Shown one piece after another: positions 10,701 to 19,499 of a stretch of 24,654 nt of DNA. The DNA comes from Zygnema circumcarinatum (taxonomy: Eukaryota; Streptophyta; Zygnematophyceae; Zygnematales; Zygnemataceae). A program made the translations under genes and the position numbers. The stretch is from assembly GCA_037447605.1 (NCBI GenBank), contig CM074804.1, positions 280,648 to 305,301 on the forward strand. The letters run 5' to 3'. How positions within the stretch are numbered: the first letter of the stretch is position 1; each line of letters begins with the position of its first letter. The notes under the pieces are model-generated. The model was not told the origin of the DNA and ran no database searches. It saw only the letters and a program-made list of their open reading frames with translations.

Positions 10701-11409
10701 TGGATACCGTAAACCTGAAACCTCTTCAGCATCGAGATGTATGCTTTCTTCTCTTTTCTTTATTCTTGAGACTTTCGGCCCATTCCGCATTGTTCCTATC
10801 TGCCAAAACGCAGCGTAAATGTGTCAAAAGTTTTTGAATGAAGCTTCAAAAAAAGCAAATGACAAGCCCTCGGAGGTGTTTGCCTCCATGAAGACGAGAG
10901 AGAGAGAGGGACGGGGAGTGGGAGGGGGAGGTGGGAGAAAGTGGCGGATCTACATAAACAAGTTGGGGGGACTTGGCACCTCCTCGATTTTTATTTTTAT
11001 TTTTTTTTATTTTACATATGTATTTTATGCTGAAGGGGGACATACACCCCCCCTCAGCAAATATTCTGGATCCGCGACTGGTGTGAGAGGAGGATGTTGG
11101 AGGCCTGCTCACTGCATTTCTGTCAGAGCCTAAACGCGAAACGCCTTCTTTTGCCCATTTTTTTGCACAGCCTTGATGTGGATTTACTCCGATCTGTGCA
11201 GACGATTGCTGGAAAAGCGTGGCGACGTTAAATACATGGATTTTTGGCCTATTGAAGCTGCGAGATATTTAGACACGTGTGAGCGCCAGGAGGGGGGCAC
11301 GTGGCTGAAGGATCTCCACTACAGCTGCGTCCACTCCGACATGCGTCAAATTCACGGCGCTGTGGGGGAGGCCGTGGTGCGCGCATTCGAGCATTACCTT
11401 CTCGCGTAG
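7716..11409 (+). CDS. Filamin-repeat plus PC-esterase (SGNH-like acyl esterase) protein, 7 exons
   Basis: Proposed exons are 7716-8205, 8724-8870, 9005-9143, 9365-9720, 10124-10356, 10496-10689 and 11202-11409, in total 1767 nt and 588 residues, ending in TAG; all phases match. The start is an ATG in a GCCATGG context, followed by a short hydrophobic stretch (FLSLVLLLSIA), possibly a signal anchor. Exons 1-3 build one filamin-type Ig repeat: HHVRIVGEG, CSFILQ, GGPEKRVEVI, then GGPRYNVSF and AGEYEMEIF. Exons 4-7 are a PC-esterase domain of the Pmr5/Cas1p/NXPE type: LAGDSMTR with nucleophile Ser363, LIVLGSGTWAEM, FWRSIPPYP, and a C-terminal DLHY (Asp557, His559) as candidate dyad. Relatives O-acetylate glycans in the secretory pathway; the substrate here is unknown. 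The least certain parts are exon 1 and the start of exon 3, whose acceptor GAGCAG has a poor pyrimidine tract. Confidence 0.82.
8206..8723 (+). other. Intron 1 of the filamin/PC-esterase gene
   Basis: Donor GTGTGC follows the codons for HHVRIV; acceptor TTTCACAG ends at 8723. The first part (about 8216-8400) is a CT-rich microsatellite region; the rest is ordinary AT-richer DNA. An open frame from 7686 runs through the CT stretch only because the tract lacks stops. Confidence 0.65.
9721..10123 (+). other. Intron 4 of the filamin/PC-esterase gene
   Basis: Donor GTAGAG directly follows the LHFLMAG codons and acceptor GGATCCAG ends at 10123, joining phase 1 to phase 1. The intron is strongly C/T rich, which keeps two frames open; these are not separate genes. 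Confidence 0.8.
10939..11080. mobile_element. hAT-like MITE in the last intron of the PC-esterase gene
   Basis: A 142-bp insertion has imperfect terminal inverted repeats: AAGTGGCGGATCTAC at the left, and CAGTCGCGGATCCAG on the opposite strand at the right (11 of 15 match). It is flanked by near-identical 8-bp direct repeats, GTGGGAGA at 10931-10938 and GTGTGAGA at 11081-11088. Eight-bp target duplications and CAGTGGCGGAT-type ends are typical of hAT elements. No coding capacity. Confidence 0.7.
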
Positions 11410-12176
11410 GCGTGGCTTGCGTGGACAGGCAAGGCATCCCTCACTGAGTCGGTCCATTCATTTGCCTTCCAGTTGCAAGGGTTTGGTGAAACCACCGTTA
11501 ATTTTGGATACGGAGATTGAAGGTCAGGAGAGGCCACTGGGTTGTCAACGTTCAAGATATTTTTTTTTTCCAAAGTATTTTTTGGTTTTGAAACAAGGAG
11601 AAAGTTTGATTTAGGGGGCTGAATAGAGGTAAAGGCAGTAAGAGGAAAGCGAAGACAGGAGAATCATCAGCGGCAGAAGTCCATATTATGGAAATGCTAC
11701 CCCCGACACCTGCGCATTGCTTTACGTGTAATGATCGCAATGTTGTAAAGTAACAAAAAAATATACATCAGGTTTCATACCACTGCTCGTTTATAGGCGC
11801 TAATCCACTGTTAATGCTCTCTTCTCTATATGCTGATAGAGACAGACAGACAGACAGACAGCTCTACAGACTCTCACTACCAGCCTTTACAAACCCTCTA
11901 TCTCCCAAAGTATATGCTACAGGCTGTCATACAAGCTTGGACCACTCCCCTCACTCAGCCCCCATACAAGGGGCTGATCTTAAAGGGAACAGAGAAAGGG
12001 TGTCAGTTTTTCCAAACCCTAATCCTATTTATCCTACACTCTACATGCGGCTGCTCCTACTCAGCGCCTGCTCCACGACTTCACGTCCTTTACGACGCCT
12101 CCATGTCCCGGCCGCCGCCCGGCTATGGCGGCCACCCTCGCTGCGTGCCTCCCTCTGCCCGCAGCTCTTGCCCCCG
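11410..12176. other. Intergenic region downstream of the PC-esterase gene
   Basis: This presumably holds the 3' UTR. It contains a perfect (GACA)5 microsatellite at 11841-11860. No gene is supported; several open frames are short and show no family features. Confidence 0.5.
11841..11860. repeat. (GACA)5 microsatellite
   Basis: Five perfect tandem GACA units, followed by GCTCTACAGACTC. Confidence 0.95.
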
Positions 12177-12576
12177 AGGAGGGAGGGCGAGGGGGAGGGG
12201 AGAGAGTGAGTGAGTGTGAGAGACAGAGAGAGATATGGGTGAAGGAAAAGTTTGGAAGCGAGTGACAGATTGCAGGCGAGATAGGGGGAGAGAGAGGAGG
12301 GGCCAGAGAGCGAGCGAAGGAGGGCCCTAGAAAGTGGCGGAGGATAAGGGGAAGTAGGGAGAAAGTAAGAGATGTGGAGAGTAGGGAGTGCAGAAGGAGA
12401 GAGTGAGTGGGGAGTGAGTGGAGGCAGAGAGAGGCGAAGCGAGAAGAGGGACAAAAGTGTATGGACGAGGTCAGAGATAAGGGGACACGAGGGAGGAGAG
12501 CGAAAGAAAAAGGGGGAGTAGAGTCAAAGAGACAGAGAGAGAAAAGACAGAGAGGAGGGGAAGTCAGACGGGGAGA
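12177..12576. repeat. GA-rich low-complexity block
   Basis: Purine-rich on the plus strand (GGGAGAGAGTGAGTGAG, AGAGAGAGATATGG). It is less regular than the transposon-linked GA blocks and lacks their GGCAGTGGGAGATGG words, so it is probably independent. Confidence 0.75.
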
Positions 12577-12620
12577 CCCTAAAAACCCTAAAAACCCTAA
12601 AAACCCTAAAAACCCTAAAA
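12577..12620. repeat. 9-bp telomere-like tandem array
   Basis: Four exact CCCTAAAAA units followed by CCCTAAAA. The unit resembles plant (CCCTAAA) and green-algal (CCCTAAAA) telomere repeats with one or two extra A. It is too short to be a telomere. Confidence 0.9.
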
Positions 12621-12999
12621 TCAATGTTAAAACATGATATTATTTGCATTTAGAATTGCTTAAAGTAGAATATAGGAAAACTCAAAAAAGTGTGCACAGA
12701 GAGAGGGAGGGAGGGAGGGAGGGCAAGGGGGGGTGTCTTAGTGACACCAGTATTTACTAAATTGAGAATGAATGGCATAAGTTTTTATAATGAGACATGG
12801 TTTTTATTTTGTATACAAGAAGTATTTTTATATATGTTTGTGTGTATGTATATGTGTATGAATTATTTGTGTTAATGTGTTTTTATAAGGACAAAGAAAG
12901 AGTAGTAGTTGTGTACGCTAAAAGGAAGATTCAGAAACATTTATACAATCTCATCAATTGAAACAAATAAAGGCAAAAAGCAAAAAAGACAATAAGAAA
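12621..12999. other. AT-rich intergenic DNA
   Basis: AT-rich stretch with a GGGA microsatellite at about 12700-12723 and a TGTATGTATATGTG run near 12836. No gene or RNA is seen. Confidence 0.5.
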
Positions 13000-13072
13000 A
13001 TAACAACAAATATTTGACATATGAAGCAAAAACACAAAAACTATAAATGAATAAAAATCAAATAAACACTAC

Positions 13073-13146
13073 AAGTTGAAGAGGGAATTTGACCCCTTTT
13101 ATTACTGTTTTGCAATAATTGCGTAACCAATCTACCACTTCGACTT
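13073..13146 (-). ncRNA. tRNA-like segment, copy 1 (SINE-head type)
   Basis: A 74-nt segment whose ends can pair (AAGTCGAAG with CTTCAACTT, one mismatch). It contains an A-box-like TGGTAGATTGG and a degenerate B-box region (GGGGTCAAATTCCC), plus a central stem around ATTGCAAAACAGT. The folds are imperfect and the B box deviates from consensus, so a working tRNA is unlikely. An AT-rich body follows on the minus strand, as in tRNA-derived SINEs. Confidence 0.5.
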
Positions 13147-13516
13147 AATTGGAAGGGGAGGAATAACATACACTCATACACACAACACAAGCATAGGCAA
13201 AGGAACTGGAGGCGGTAGACTGAGGCAAGGGCAACATAGTAAGGGGCAAAGGCAAGGGAGGCAGGGGCAAGGGCAAGGGAGGCAGAATGCGGAATGCGGA
13301 ATGCTGAATAGGGAATGCGGAATGCAGAATGCAGCAGCAAAAAAAAAAGCATGCTGCAACAGCAATAGCAACAATAGAAGCAGATAGAATAAAATATAGA
13401 ATAAAGAATGGACAGATAGAATAAAAACAATTAGAAAAAATAACATATGTTTGGCATATGAAGCAAAAACACAAAAACTTTAAATGAATAAAAATAGAAG
13501 AATAAATAAACACTAC

Positions 13517-13590
13517 AAGTTGAAGAGGGGATTTGAACCCTTTTATTACTGTTTTGCAACAGTTGCGTAACCAATCTGCCACTTGGACTT
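13517..13590 (-). ncRNA. tRNA-like segment, copy 2 (SINE-head type)
   Basis: Same length (74 nt) and layout as the copy at 13073. It has A-box-like TGGCAGATTGG (one change from TGGCNNAGTGG), a good B box GGTTCAAATCC, and a central ACTGTTGCAAAACAGT stem-loop in which a GCA anticodon could be read. The acceptor ends match less well than in copy 1. It is best read as a tRNA-derived repeat head. Confidence 0.55.
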
Positions 13591-13829
13591 AATGGGGAGG
13601 GGGAGGAATAACACACACTCATACACGCAGCAAAAGCATAAGCGAAGGAACGGGAGGCACAAGCACAAGGAAGGGAAGACAGAGGCAAGGGTAACACAGC
13701 AAGGGGCAAAGGCAAAGGAGGCTGGGGCATGGGCAAGGGAGGCAAAATGCGGAATGCGGATTGCGAAATGAGGAATGCAGAATGCAGAATACCAAATGCA
13801 GCATCCAAAAAATAATAAAAATTGCTGCA

Positions 13830-14470
13830 GCAGTAACAGCATAAAAGCAAAAGCAGAAAAAGCAGAAAAAGCAGCACCACTAAAAGCAGCAGCAGCATCA
13901 TCAACAATATCAGCAGCATAAATAGCAGCAGCAATAGAAAAAGAAGAATAGCAACAGCAGCAGCAAGAGTAACAGCAGGAACACTGCAATAGCAATAGCA
14001 GCAGAAAAAGAAGCAGCAGCAGGAGCAGCAGCAACAGCAACAGCAGCAACAACAGCAGCAACAGCAGCAACAGCAACAGCAGCAACAACAGCAACAGCAG
14101 CAACAACAGCAACAACAGCAACAACAACAGCAGCAACAAAAGCAACAGCAGCAATAGCAGCAGGAGGAAAAGCAAGAGCAAAAAAAGCAACAGCAACATC
14201 AACAGCAGCAGCAGCAACAGTAGCAACAGCAGCAATAGCAACAACAGCAAAGAAAAAGCAAGAGCAGAAAAAGCAGCACCAGAAAAAGCAGCAGCAGCAT
14301 TAACAGCAACAGCAACAGCAGGAGAATAAGCAGCAGCACAAAAAGCAGCAGCAACATCAACAGCAGCAGCATGAGCAGCAGCACGAACAGCAGCAAGAAC
14401 AGCAGCAGCAAAAATAGCAAAAGCAGCAGGAGAAAAAGCAGCAGCAACAGCAACAGCAGCAAGGGAGACA
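13830..14470. repeat. (AGC/CAG)n block, left palindrome arm
   Basis: About 640 bp dominated by AGC, CAGCAA and AAAAGC words on the plus strand. It mirrors the CTG block at 16655-17560. The long minus-strand poly-Leu frame is a product of the triplet repeat. Confidence 0.9.
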
Positions 14471-14896
14471 AGGGAGGCATGGGCAAGGGCAAGGGAGGCA
14501 GGAGCAGGGGCAGGGGAGGCACGGGCAGGGGCAAGGGCAAGGACTCACCGTTGCTCAAGTCCGCCGTCGTCACTTGCTCACCGGTCGCACTTTTGTCGTC
14601 GTCGCCGGCTCACCGCTCACCGATCAGTGGGGGGAGGCGAGAGGTCGCTCTGCTCGCTCCGCTGCAAGGATGTCTCGAGCGGTGGCGAAGGAGGAACCCT
14701 AAACCCTGAACCCGTGCTGATCTGAGCGAGCAGCGAGCAGGCGGGCAGGCGGCGGGAGCGAGGCGCCGCGGCGGGACGCCGCTCGCGCGGTGGTGACGCG
14801 CGTGGCGACAAAACGGAGGGCGGCGGGCTGCGGGCGGCGGAGGGAGCGCGGCGGGGCGAAAAGGGGGGAGTCAAACCTGGCCCGGAGATACCAAGG

Positions 14897-15140
14897 TAAA
14901 ATAATTGCTCTCTTGAATTCGCGGCGCCCGAGCCTGTCGAACGTCCACTTTTGGCGAAAAAGGCCTGCCGTACAAAGCAGAATTGGCCCGACGGGCTTGC
15001 GGGGAGTCAGACCTTGACCATCGCCAAATCAATTTCGCCAGCCCTTCGGGCCAATTCTGCTTTGTACGGCAGGCCTTTTTCGCCAAAAGTGGACGTTCGA
15101 CAGGCTCGGGCGTCACGAATTCAAGAAAGCAATTATTTTA
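14897..15140. mobile_element. Palindromic MITE nested in the left arm
   Basis: A 244-bp palindrome has about 100-bp inverted ends. The left end starts TAAAATAATTGCTCTC and the right end finishes AAAGCAATTATTTTA; inner arms share TTTTTCGCC..AAGTGG and GCCGTACAAAGCAGAATTGG. The right arm of the large palindrome lacks it and reads straight through at about 16078-16096 (on the opposite strand GGTAAAATAAGGGTAG), so this is an insertion. Flanking duplication is at most a short TAA/TTA-like site, which would fit a PIF/Harbinger-type MITE, but the border is not certain. Confidence 0.75.
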
Positions 15141-15360
15141 GGGTAGTGATATTTCCACCCCTTTTTTGGATCCAAACACCCCTTCCCGGCCGGGCAGATT
15201 TCAAAAGGGATTAAAAACAGAAAATGCTCTTTTCACACCTTTTTGGAATCGATACCCACCTTCTTCCGTCGGCTGATTTTATTTGCTAACCAAGGAAAAT
15301 GATACCCCGTCACCGCATTTTGGAATACTGTATCCCGCCTCCCTGAATTTTTTTTTTGAG

Positions 15361-15886
15361 GGAAAGAAATATCTGCCTGCCCGAATCCGCTCGGAGCGGA
15401 AGATCCGTCCCCCACGAGATCGTACGCGGGTGTCCGTCCTTCACACGTGTGTGTCAATCGCATGTCGATTTCCCTCGCAGATCGCACCACTGCAGATCAC
15501 CGTTCGATCTGCAGCCGGGCTCGATCTTAGCGAATGGAAAGCGCCCACGAGTCCCGTCAAAGCCAAACCGCACGTGCGAGTGCGCGCGTCCCTCGGCCCG
15601 AGATCTCGTCATTGTTACCTCCCAGCCAATCAACATCTTCCACGTGTTACATTTTGACGTGGAAATTTTTGATTGGTTTAAGATCTTAATGTACGAAATT
15701 TTGGGTTCCTCAAGTTGCGACCGTACGACATTTGTACGGACATACTTTTGAGAGGACTTTGGCGGGATACGTGGGCACCTGCCATGCGCTGTGACAGAGC
15801 CCGGCTGCCGATCAAATAGTGATCTGCCGTGTGGCGATCTGCGAGGGAATCGACGGCTGCGATTGACCGCACGCGTGAAAAAAAAA
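15361..15886. other. Central part of the palindrome
   Basis: Lower-repeat core in which paired segments are still visible (CCCTCGCAGATCGC against GGCGATCTGCGAGGG) but more diverged. The very centre is a hairpin CCAATCAACATCTTCCACGT / ACGTGGAAATTTTTGATTGG with a loop of about 11 nt. No gene is supported. Confidence 0.6.
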
Positions 15887-16654
15887 TTCAGGTAGGCGGG
15901 ATATGCAAATTGGGTGACGGGTTATCATTTTCCTTGTTTCGCAGAAATAAAATCTGCCGATGGAGGGTGGTATCGATTCCAAAAAGGTGTGAAAAAAGCA
16001 TTTTCCGTTTTTAATCCTTTTTGAAACCTGCCCGGCCGGGAAGGGGTGTTTGGATCCAAAAAAGGGGTGGAAATATCACTACCCTTATTTTACCTTTGTA
16101 TCTCTGGCCAAGGTTTGACTCCCCCCTTTTCGCCCCGCCGCGCTCCCTCCGCCGCCTGCCGCCCGTCGCCCTCCGTTTTGTCGCCACGCGCGTCACCACC
16201 GCGCGAGCGGCATCCCGCCGCGGCGCCTCGCGCCCGCCACATGCCCGCCTGCTCGCTCTCAGCGAGCTCAGATCAGCTCGGGTTTAGGGTATAGGGCTCC
16301 TCCCTCGCCATCGCCTGAGCCATTCTTGCAGCGGAGCGAGCAGAGCGTCCTCTCGCCTCACCCCAGTGAACGGTGAACGGTGAGCGGTGTGCCGTCGACC
16401 ACGGCAAAAGCGCGATCGGTTTTTAGGGACGACGGCGGACTTGAGCAGCGGTGAGTCCTTGCCCTTGCCCCTGCTTCCCTTACCCTTGCCCCTGCCTCCC
16501 GTGCCCTTGCATCTGCCTCCCTTGCCCTTGCCTCTGCACCTGCCTTCCATGCCCTTCCCCCTGCCTCCCTTTCCCTTCCTTTCCCTTACCCCTGCCTCCT
16601 GTGCTCTTGCACCTGTTCTTGCCTCCCTCGCCTTTGCTCATGCCTGACTCCCTT

Positions 16655-17560
16655 GGTGCTCTTTTTGCTACTGCTGCTGCTGCTTTTTATGCTGCTGTTG
16701 TTGATGTTGCTCCTTTTTTTTTAAGCTGCCGCTTTTTTTGCTCTTACGTTTTCTGCTCCTGCTGCTTCCTCTTCTTCTTCTTCATCTCCTGTTTTTGCTG
16801 TTGTTGTTGTGCTGCTGCCGCTGCTTTTGCTGTTGCTGCTGTTTCTGTTGCTACTGCTGCAGCTCCAACGGCTTCTTATCCTCCTGCTGCCGCTACATCT
16901 CCTGCTGCTGCTGTTGATGTTGCTGCTGCTGCTTTTTTTGCTCCTGCTGCTTCCTCTTCTTCTTCTTCTTCTTCATCTCTTGTTTCTGCTGTTGTTGCTG
17001 TGCTGCTGCTGCTGCTTCTGCTGTTGCTGCTGTTTCTGTTGCTAGTGCTGCAGCTCCAACCGCTTCTTATCCTCCTACTGTTGCTACATCTCCTGTTGCT
17101 GTTGTTGATGTTGCTGCTGCTTTTTTTGCTCTTGCTTTTTCTGCTCCTGCTGCTTCCGCTTCTTCTTCTTCATCTCCTGTTTCTGCTGTTGTTGTTGTGC
17201 TGCTGCCGCTGCTTCTGTTGTTGCTGCTATTTTTGTTGCTACTGCTGCAGCTCCAACCGCTTCTTATCCTCCTGCTGCTGCTACATCTCTTGCTGCTGCT
17301 GTTGATGTTGCTGCTGCTTTTTTTGCTCTTGCTTTTTCTGCTCCTGCTGCTTCCTCTTCTTCTTCTTCATCTCCTGTTTTCGCTGTTGTTGCTGTGCTGC
17401 TGCCACTGCTTTTGCTGTTGCTGCTGTTTCTGTTGCTACTGCTGCAGCTCCAACCGCTTCTTATCCTCCTGCTGCTGCTACATCTCCTGTTGTTGTTGTT
17501 GATGTTGCTGCTGCTTTTTTTGCTCTTGCTTTTTCTGCTCTTGCTTTTATGCTAATGTTG
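16655..17560. repeat. (CTG/TGC)n block with a higher-order repeat, right palindrome arm
   Basis: About 900 bp of CTG-type triplets. Within it, a larger unit containing AGCTCCAAC.GCTTCTTATC starts at 16861, 17052, 17249 and 17446, giving periods of 191, 197 and 197 bp. The marker is absent from the left arm block. Open frames rich in Leu, Ala or Cys are not genes. Confidence 0.85.
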
Positions 17561-17706
17561 TTGTCATTCGTCATTCCGCAGTCCGCATTCCACGTTCCGT
17601 ATTTTACCTCCCTTGCTCCTGCCCCGACATCCTTTGCCTTTGCCCCTTGCTATGTTGCCTTTGCCTCAGTCTTCACTTCCTTTGCTTGTGCCTCTCGTTC
17701 CTTCGG

Positions 17707-18175
17707 AAGGGAGAAGGGAGAAGCAATGGAAGATGGAGAGGGAAAGGCAGTGGGAGATGGAGATGGAGAGGGATAAAGAGAGGGAGATGCAGTGGGAGAT
17801 GGAGAGGGAAAGGGAGAAGCAATGGGAGATGGAGAGGGAAAGGCAGTGGGAGATGGAGATGGATAAAGAGAGGGAGATGCAGTGGGAGATGGAGAGGGAA
17901 AGGGAGAAGCAATGGGAGATGGAGAGGGAAAGGCAGTGGGAGATGGAGAGGGATAAAGAGAGGGAGAGGCAGTTGGAGCTGGTGAGGGAAAGGGAGAGGC
18001 AGTGGGAGTGGGAGAGGGAGAGGCAGTAGGAGAAGGGAGAGGGAAAAGGAGTAAGAGCGGTAGTCAGCGAGAGTGAGGGAGTCGGGGGGAGAGAAAAAGA
18101 AAGAGAGGGAGAAAAAACAAGAGAGAAAACAAAAGATAGAAAGAAAGAACTAGGAGGGAAAAATAGAAAGCTTCA
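17707..18175. repeat. GA-rich purine block, copy 2, with 90-bp minisatellite
   Basis: Closely matches the GA block of copy 1 (4587-5110). The word GGATAAAGAG recurs at 17771, 17861 and 17951, showing a 90-bp tandem unit. It begins abruptly at the outer edge of the palindrome's right arm. Confidence 0.85.
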
Positions 18176-19480
18176 TGAAGCAAGCGAGGACCTTTATCAG
18201 AGTCCCATTGAGTAGGGAAGCCGGCCAGATTATTTGTTGTCGTTTCCCGAGCATCTCTTTGATGCTTTAGCGAGGTGTTGTGCCGACCCTGCTTTGCCCA
18301 GCTCTTTTGTGCGGCAATGTAAGCGTGTTCACTTGTCTCCCACGTCATCTTCTCCCTCTTCCCATTCGTCTCTCAAATCAGCAAGCATGTTGTGTAAGAT
18401 AACACATGCTTCTACTCTCTCTATAACAGGTAGTAATTCTTTTTTCTTTCGAACTTGTTGTGGTAGCAATTTTAAAGATCTTGAGATCTCTTTCTTAATA
18501 ATCCCATTATTGTCTTTCATTTAAGCACCACAGCTTTTCTTGACTCTGATGGGGTTAAATTACGTATTTTAGAAAGAATAGTGTGGGGATCTTTATAATA
18601 GGTAACGTCCTTTGTAGTTAAACATAGCTGCGTCCTATATGAATCTTGTCTGCTTGAGAAGAACTTTTCATTTTGTTGAACATAGCGTAGTGCCCAAAGG
18701 CATGGGAATGCAGCGTGAACAGTGGCAGGTGGTATACCTGATAAGCTTTGCGTATTAAGAGTGAGTATCGGCGATTTTTACTACATTAGAAATAAACTTG
18801 TCTTTCCGGCGTTGTGATAAAGGTAAAACGTCCATCCCATAAACCAACCACGACACGGAAATCCTTACTTTTAAAAGTCTTTGATATTTAACTGTCTTAC
18901 TGTGAGCATTTGTATGCATGACCCGTTCTTTTGAAAGAGATCTAAGTGCGCTTTCTGGCTAAACTTTGTGAACAAAAATGTAGTCCATACCGTCGAAAGC
19001 AATCCCGAACATCTCACGTGACTTTTGCCCATTCCGTTATGTCACAATACATATAATCTCTTTTCTTTACATAGGCCTAGCGATAATGCAGTGAGTTTGA
19101 GGGGCGCTACTTACCGTTTTTAAAAACTTTATCTTTTTACATTAATTTTCTGAGTTGTCTGAGAATCAGGTTATCTTGATGCGAAAGGTTTGCGAAAGCT
19201 ACTTTAGATCCGTATATAGCTATGGTAAAGTAAGAGATGCGAGAACTCTTCTTGAGTTTTAGGCGGTCGTGAAGATGCAGTGTACCTTGATATTAGCATG
19301 CGATCGAATAAAGAAATTGTATCTCTGCTACTTCCCTTTGAAGGCTGCGTGTTGTTCCTACGTCTTTAACACCAAAAAGGTAAAACTACGAGCCATTGAT
19401 TATTGAGGCGTGTAGTGCTTTATGTGTGATTGGGCGTGGGTGGAGCGGCACTTGATGCTACGTAAAAACCGGAAGGCAAG
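18176..19480 (-). pseudogene. Scrambled second copy of the PIF/Harbinger transposase
   Basis: Homologous to 5110-6430. Only 18358-18478 is virtually identical and keeps the C-terminal reading LKLLPQQVRKKKELLPVI through LADLRDEWEEGEDD (minus strand). Elsewhere 1-4 base indels and substitutions occur every few bases and the DDE motifs cannot be read in one frame. It cannot encode a transposase as given. Confidence 0.8.
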
Positions 19481-19499
19481 GGAATAATGGTATTTTGAA

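Larger units (their letters stand above)
13000..13830. repeat. Two tandem units of about 437 bp carrying tRNA-like heads
   Basis: The word ATGAAGCAAAAACACAAAAA occurs at 13021 and 13458, giving a period of 437. Each unit contains, in order, an AT-rich body, a 74-nt tRNA-like segment, a GGAATAACA..CACTCATACAC stretch, a GGCAAAGGCAAGG-type region and GCGGAATGC repeats. The second unit runs on into the CAG block and is also part of the left arm of the giant palindrome from 13643. Confidence 0.8.
13643..17706. mobile_element. Giant imperfect palindrome (foldback element) with arms of about 2 kb
   Basis: Matching inverted segments were followed from the edges to the centre: 13643 onward with 17706 backward (CGAAGGAACGGGAGGCAC against GTGCCTCTCGTTCCTTCG); 14541-14571 with 16429-16458; 14865-14898 with 16082-16118; 15137-15338 with 15903-16085; 15447-15490 with 15829-15878; and the centre 15626-15645 with 15658-15676. 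The arms carry (AGC)n on the left and (CTG)n on the right. No transposase is inside. Foldback-type elements are defined by such long inverted repeats; this assignment is by structure only. Confidence 0.8.

Noticed and set aside
10690-10738. Extension of PC-esterase exon 6 (YSFVDTVNLKPLQHRD)
   Set aside because: Donors there leave phase 0, which no seen acceptor of the last exon fits without a stop. The GTATTC donor at 10690 with the TGTGCAG acceptor at 11201 joins in phase 2 and gives a continuous domain.
12577-12620. True telomere end
   Set aside because: Only 44 bp, with ordinary sequence and genes on both sides.
13546-14250. Poly-Leu minus-strand frame, resembling a membrane protein
   Set aside because: It is the complement of (AGC)n and has no varied segment.
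13830-14470. CRISPR-like spaced repeats
   Set aside because: Triplet microsatellite without constant repeats or unique spacers, in a eukaryotic window.
16451-17305. 284-residue Cys/Pro then Ala/Leu frame
   Set aside because: Direct product of CTG triplets and CCCTTGCC repeats; the 191-197 bp units shift frame.
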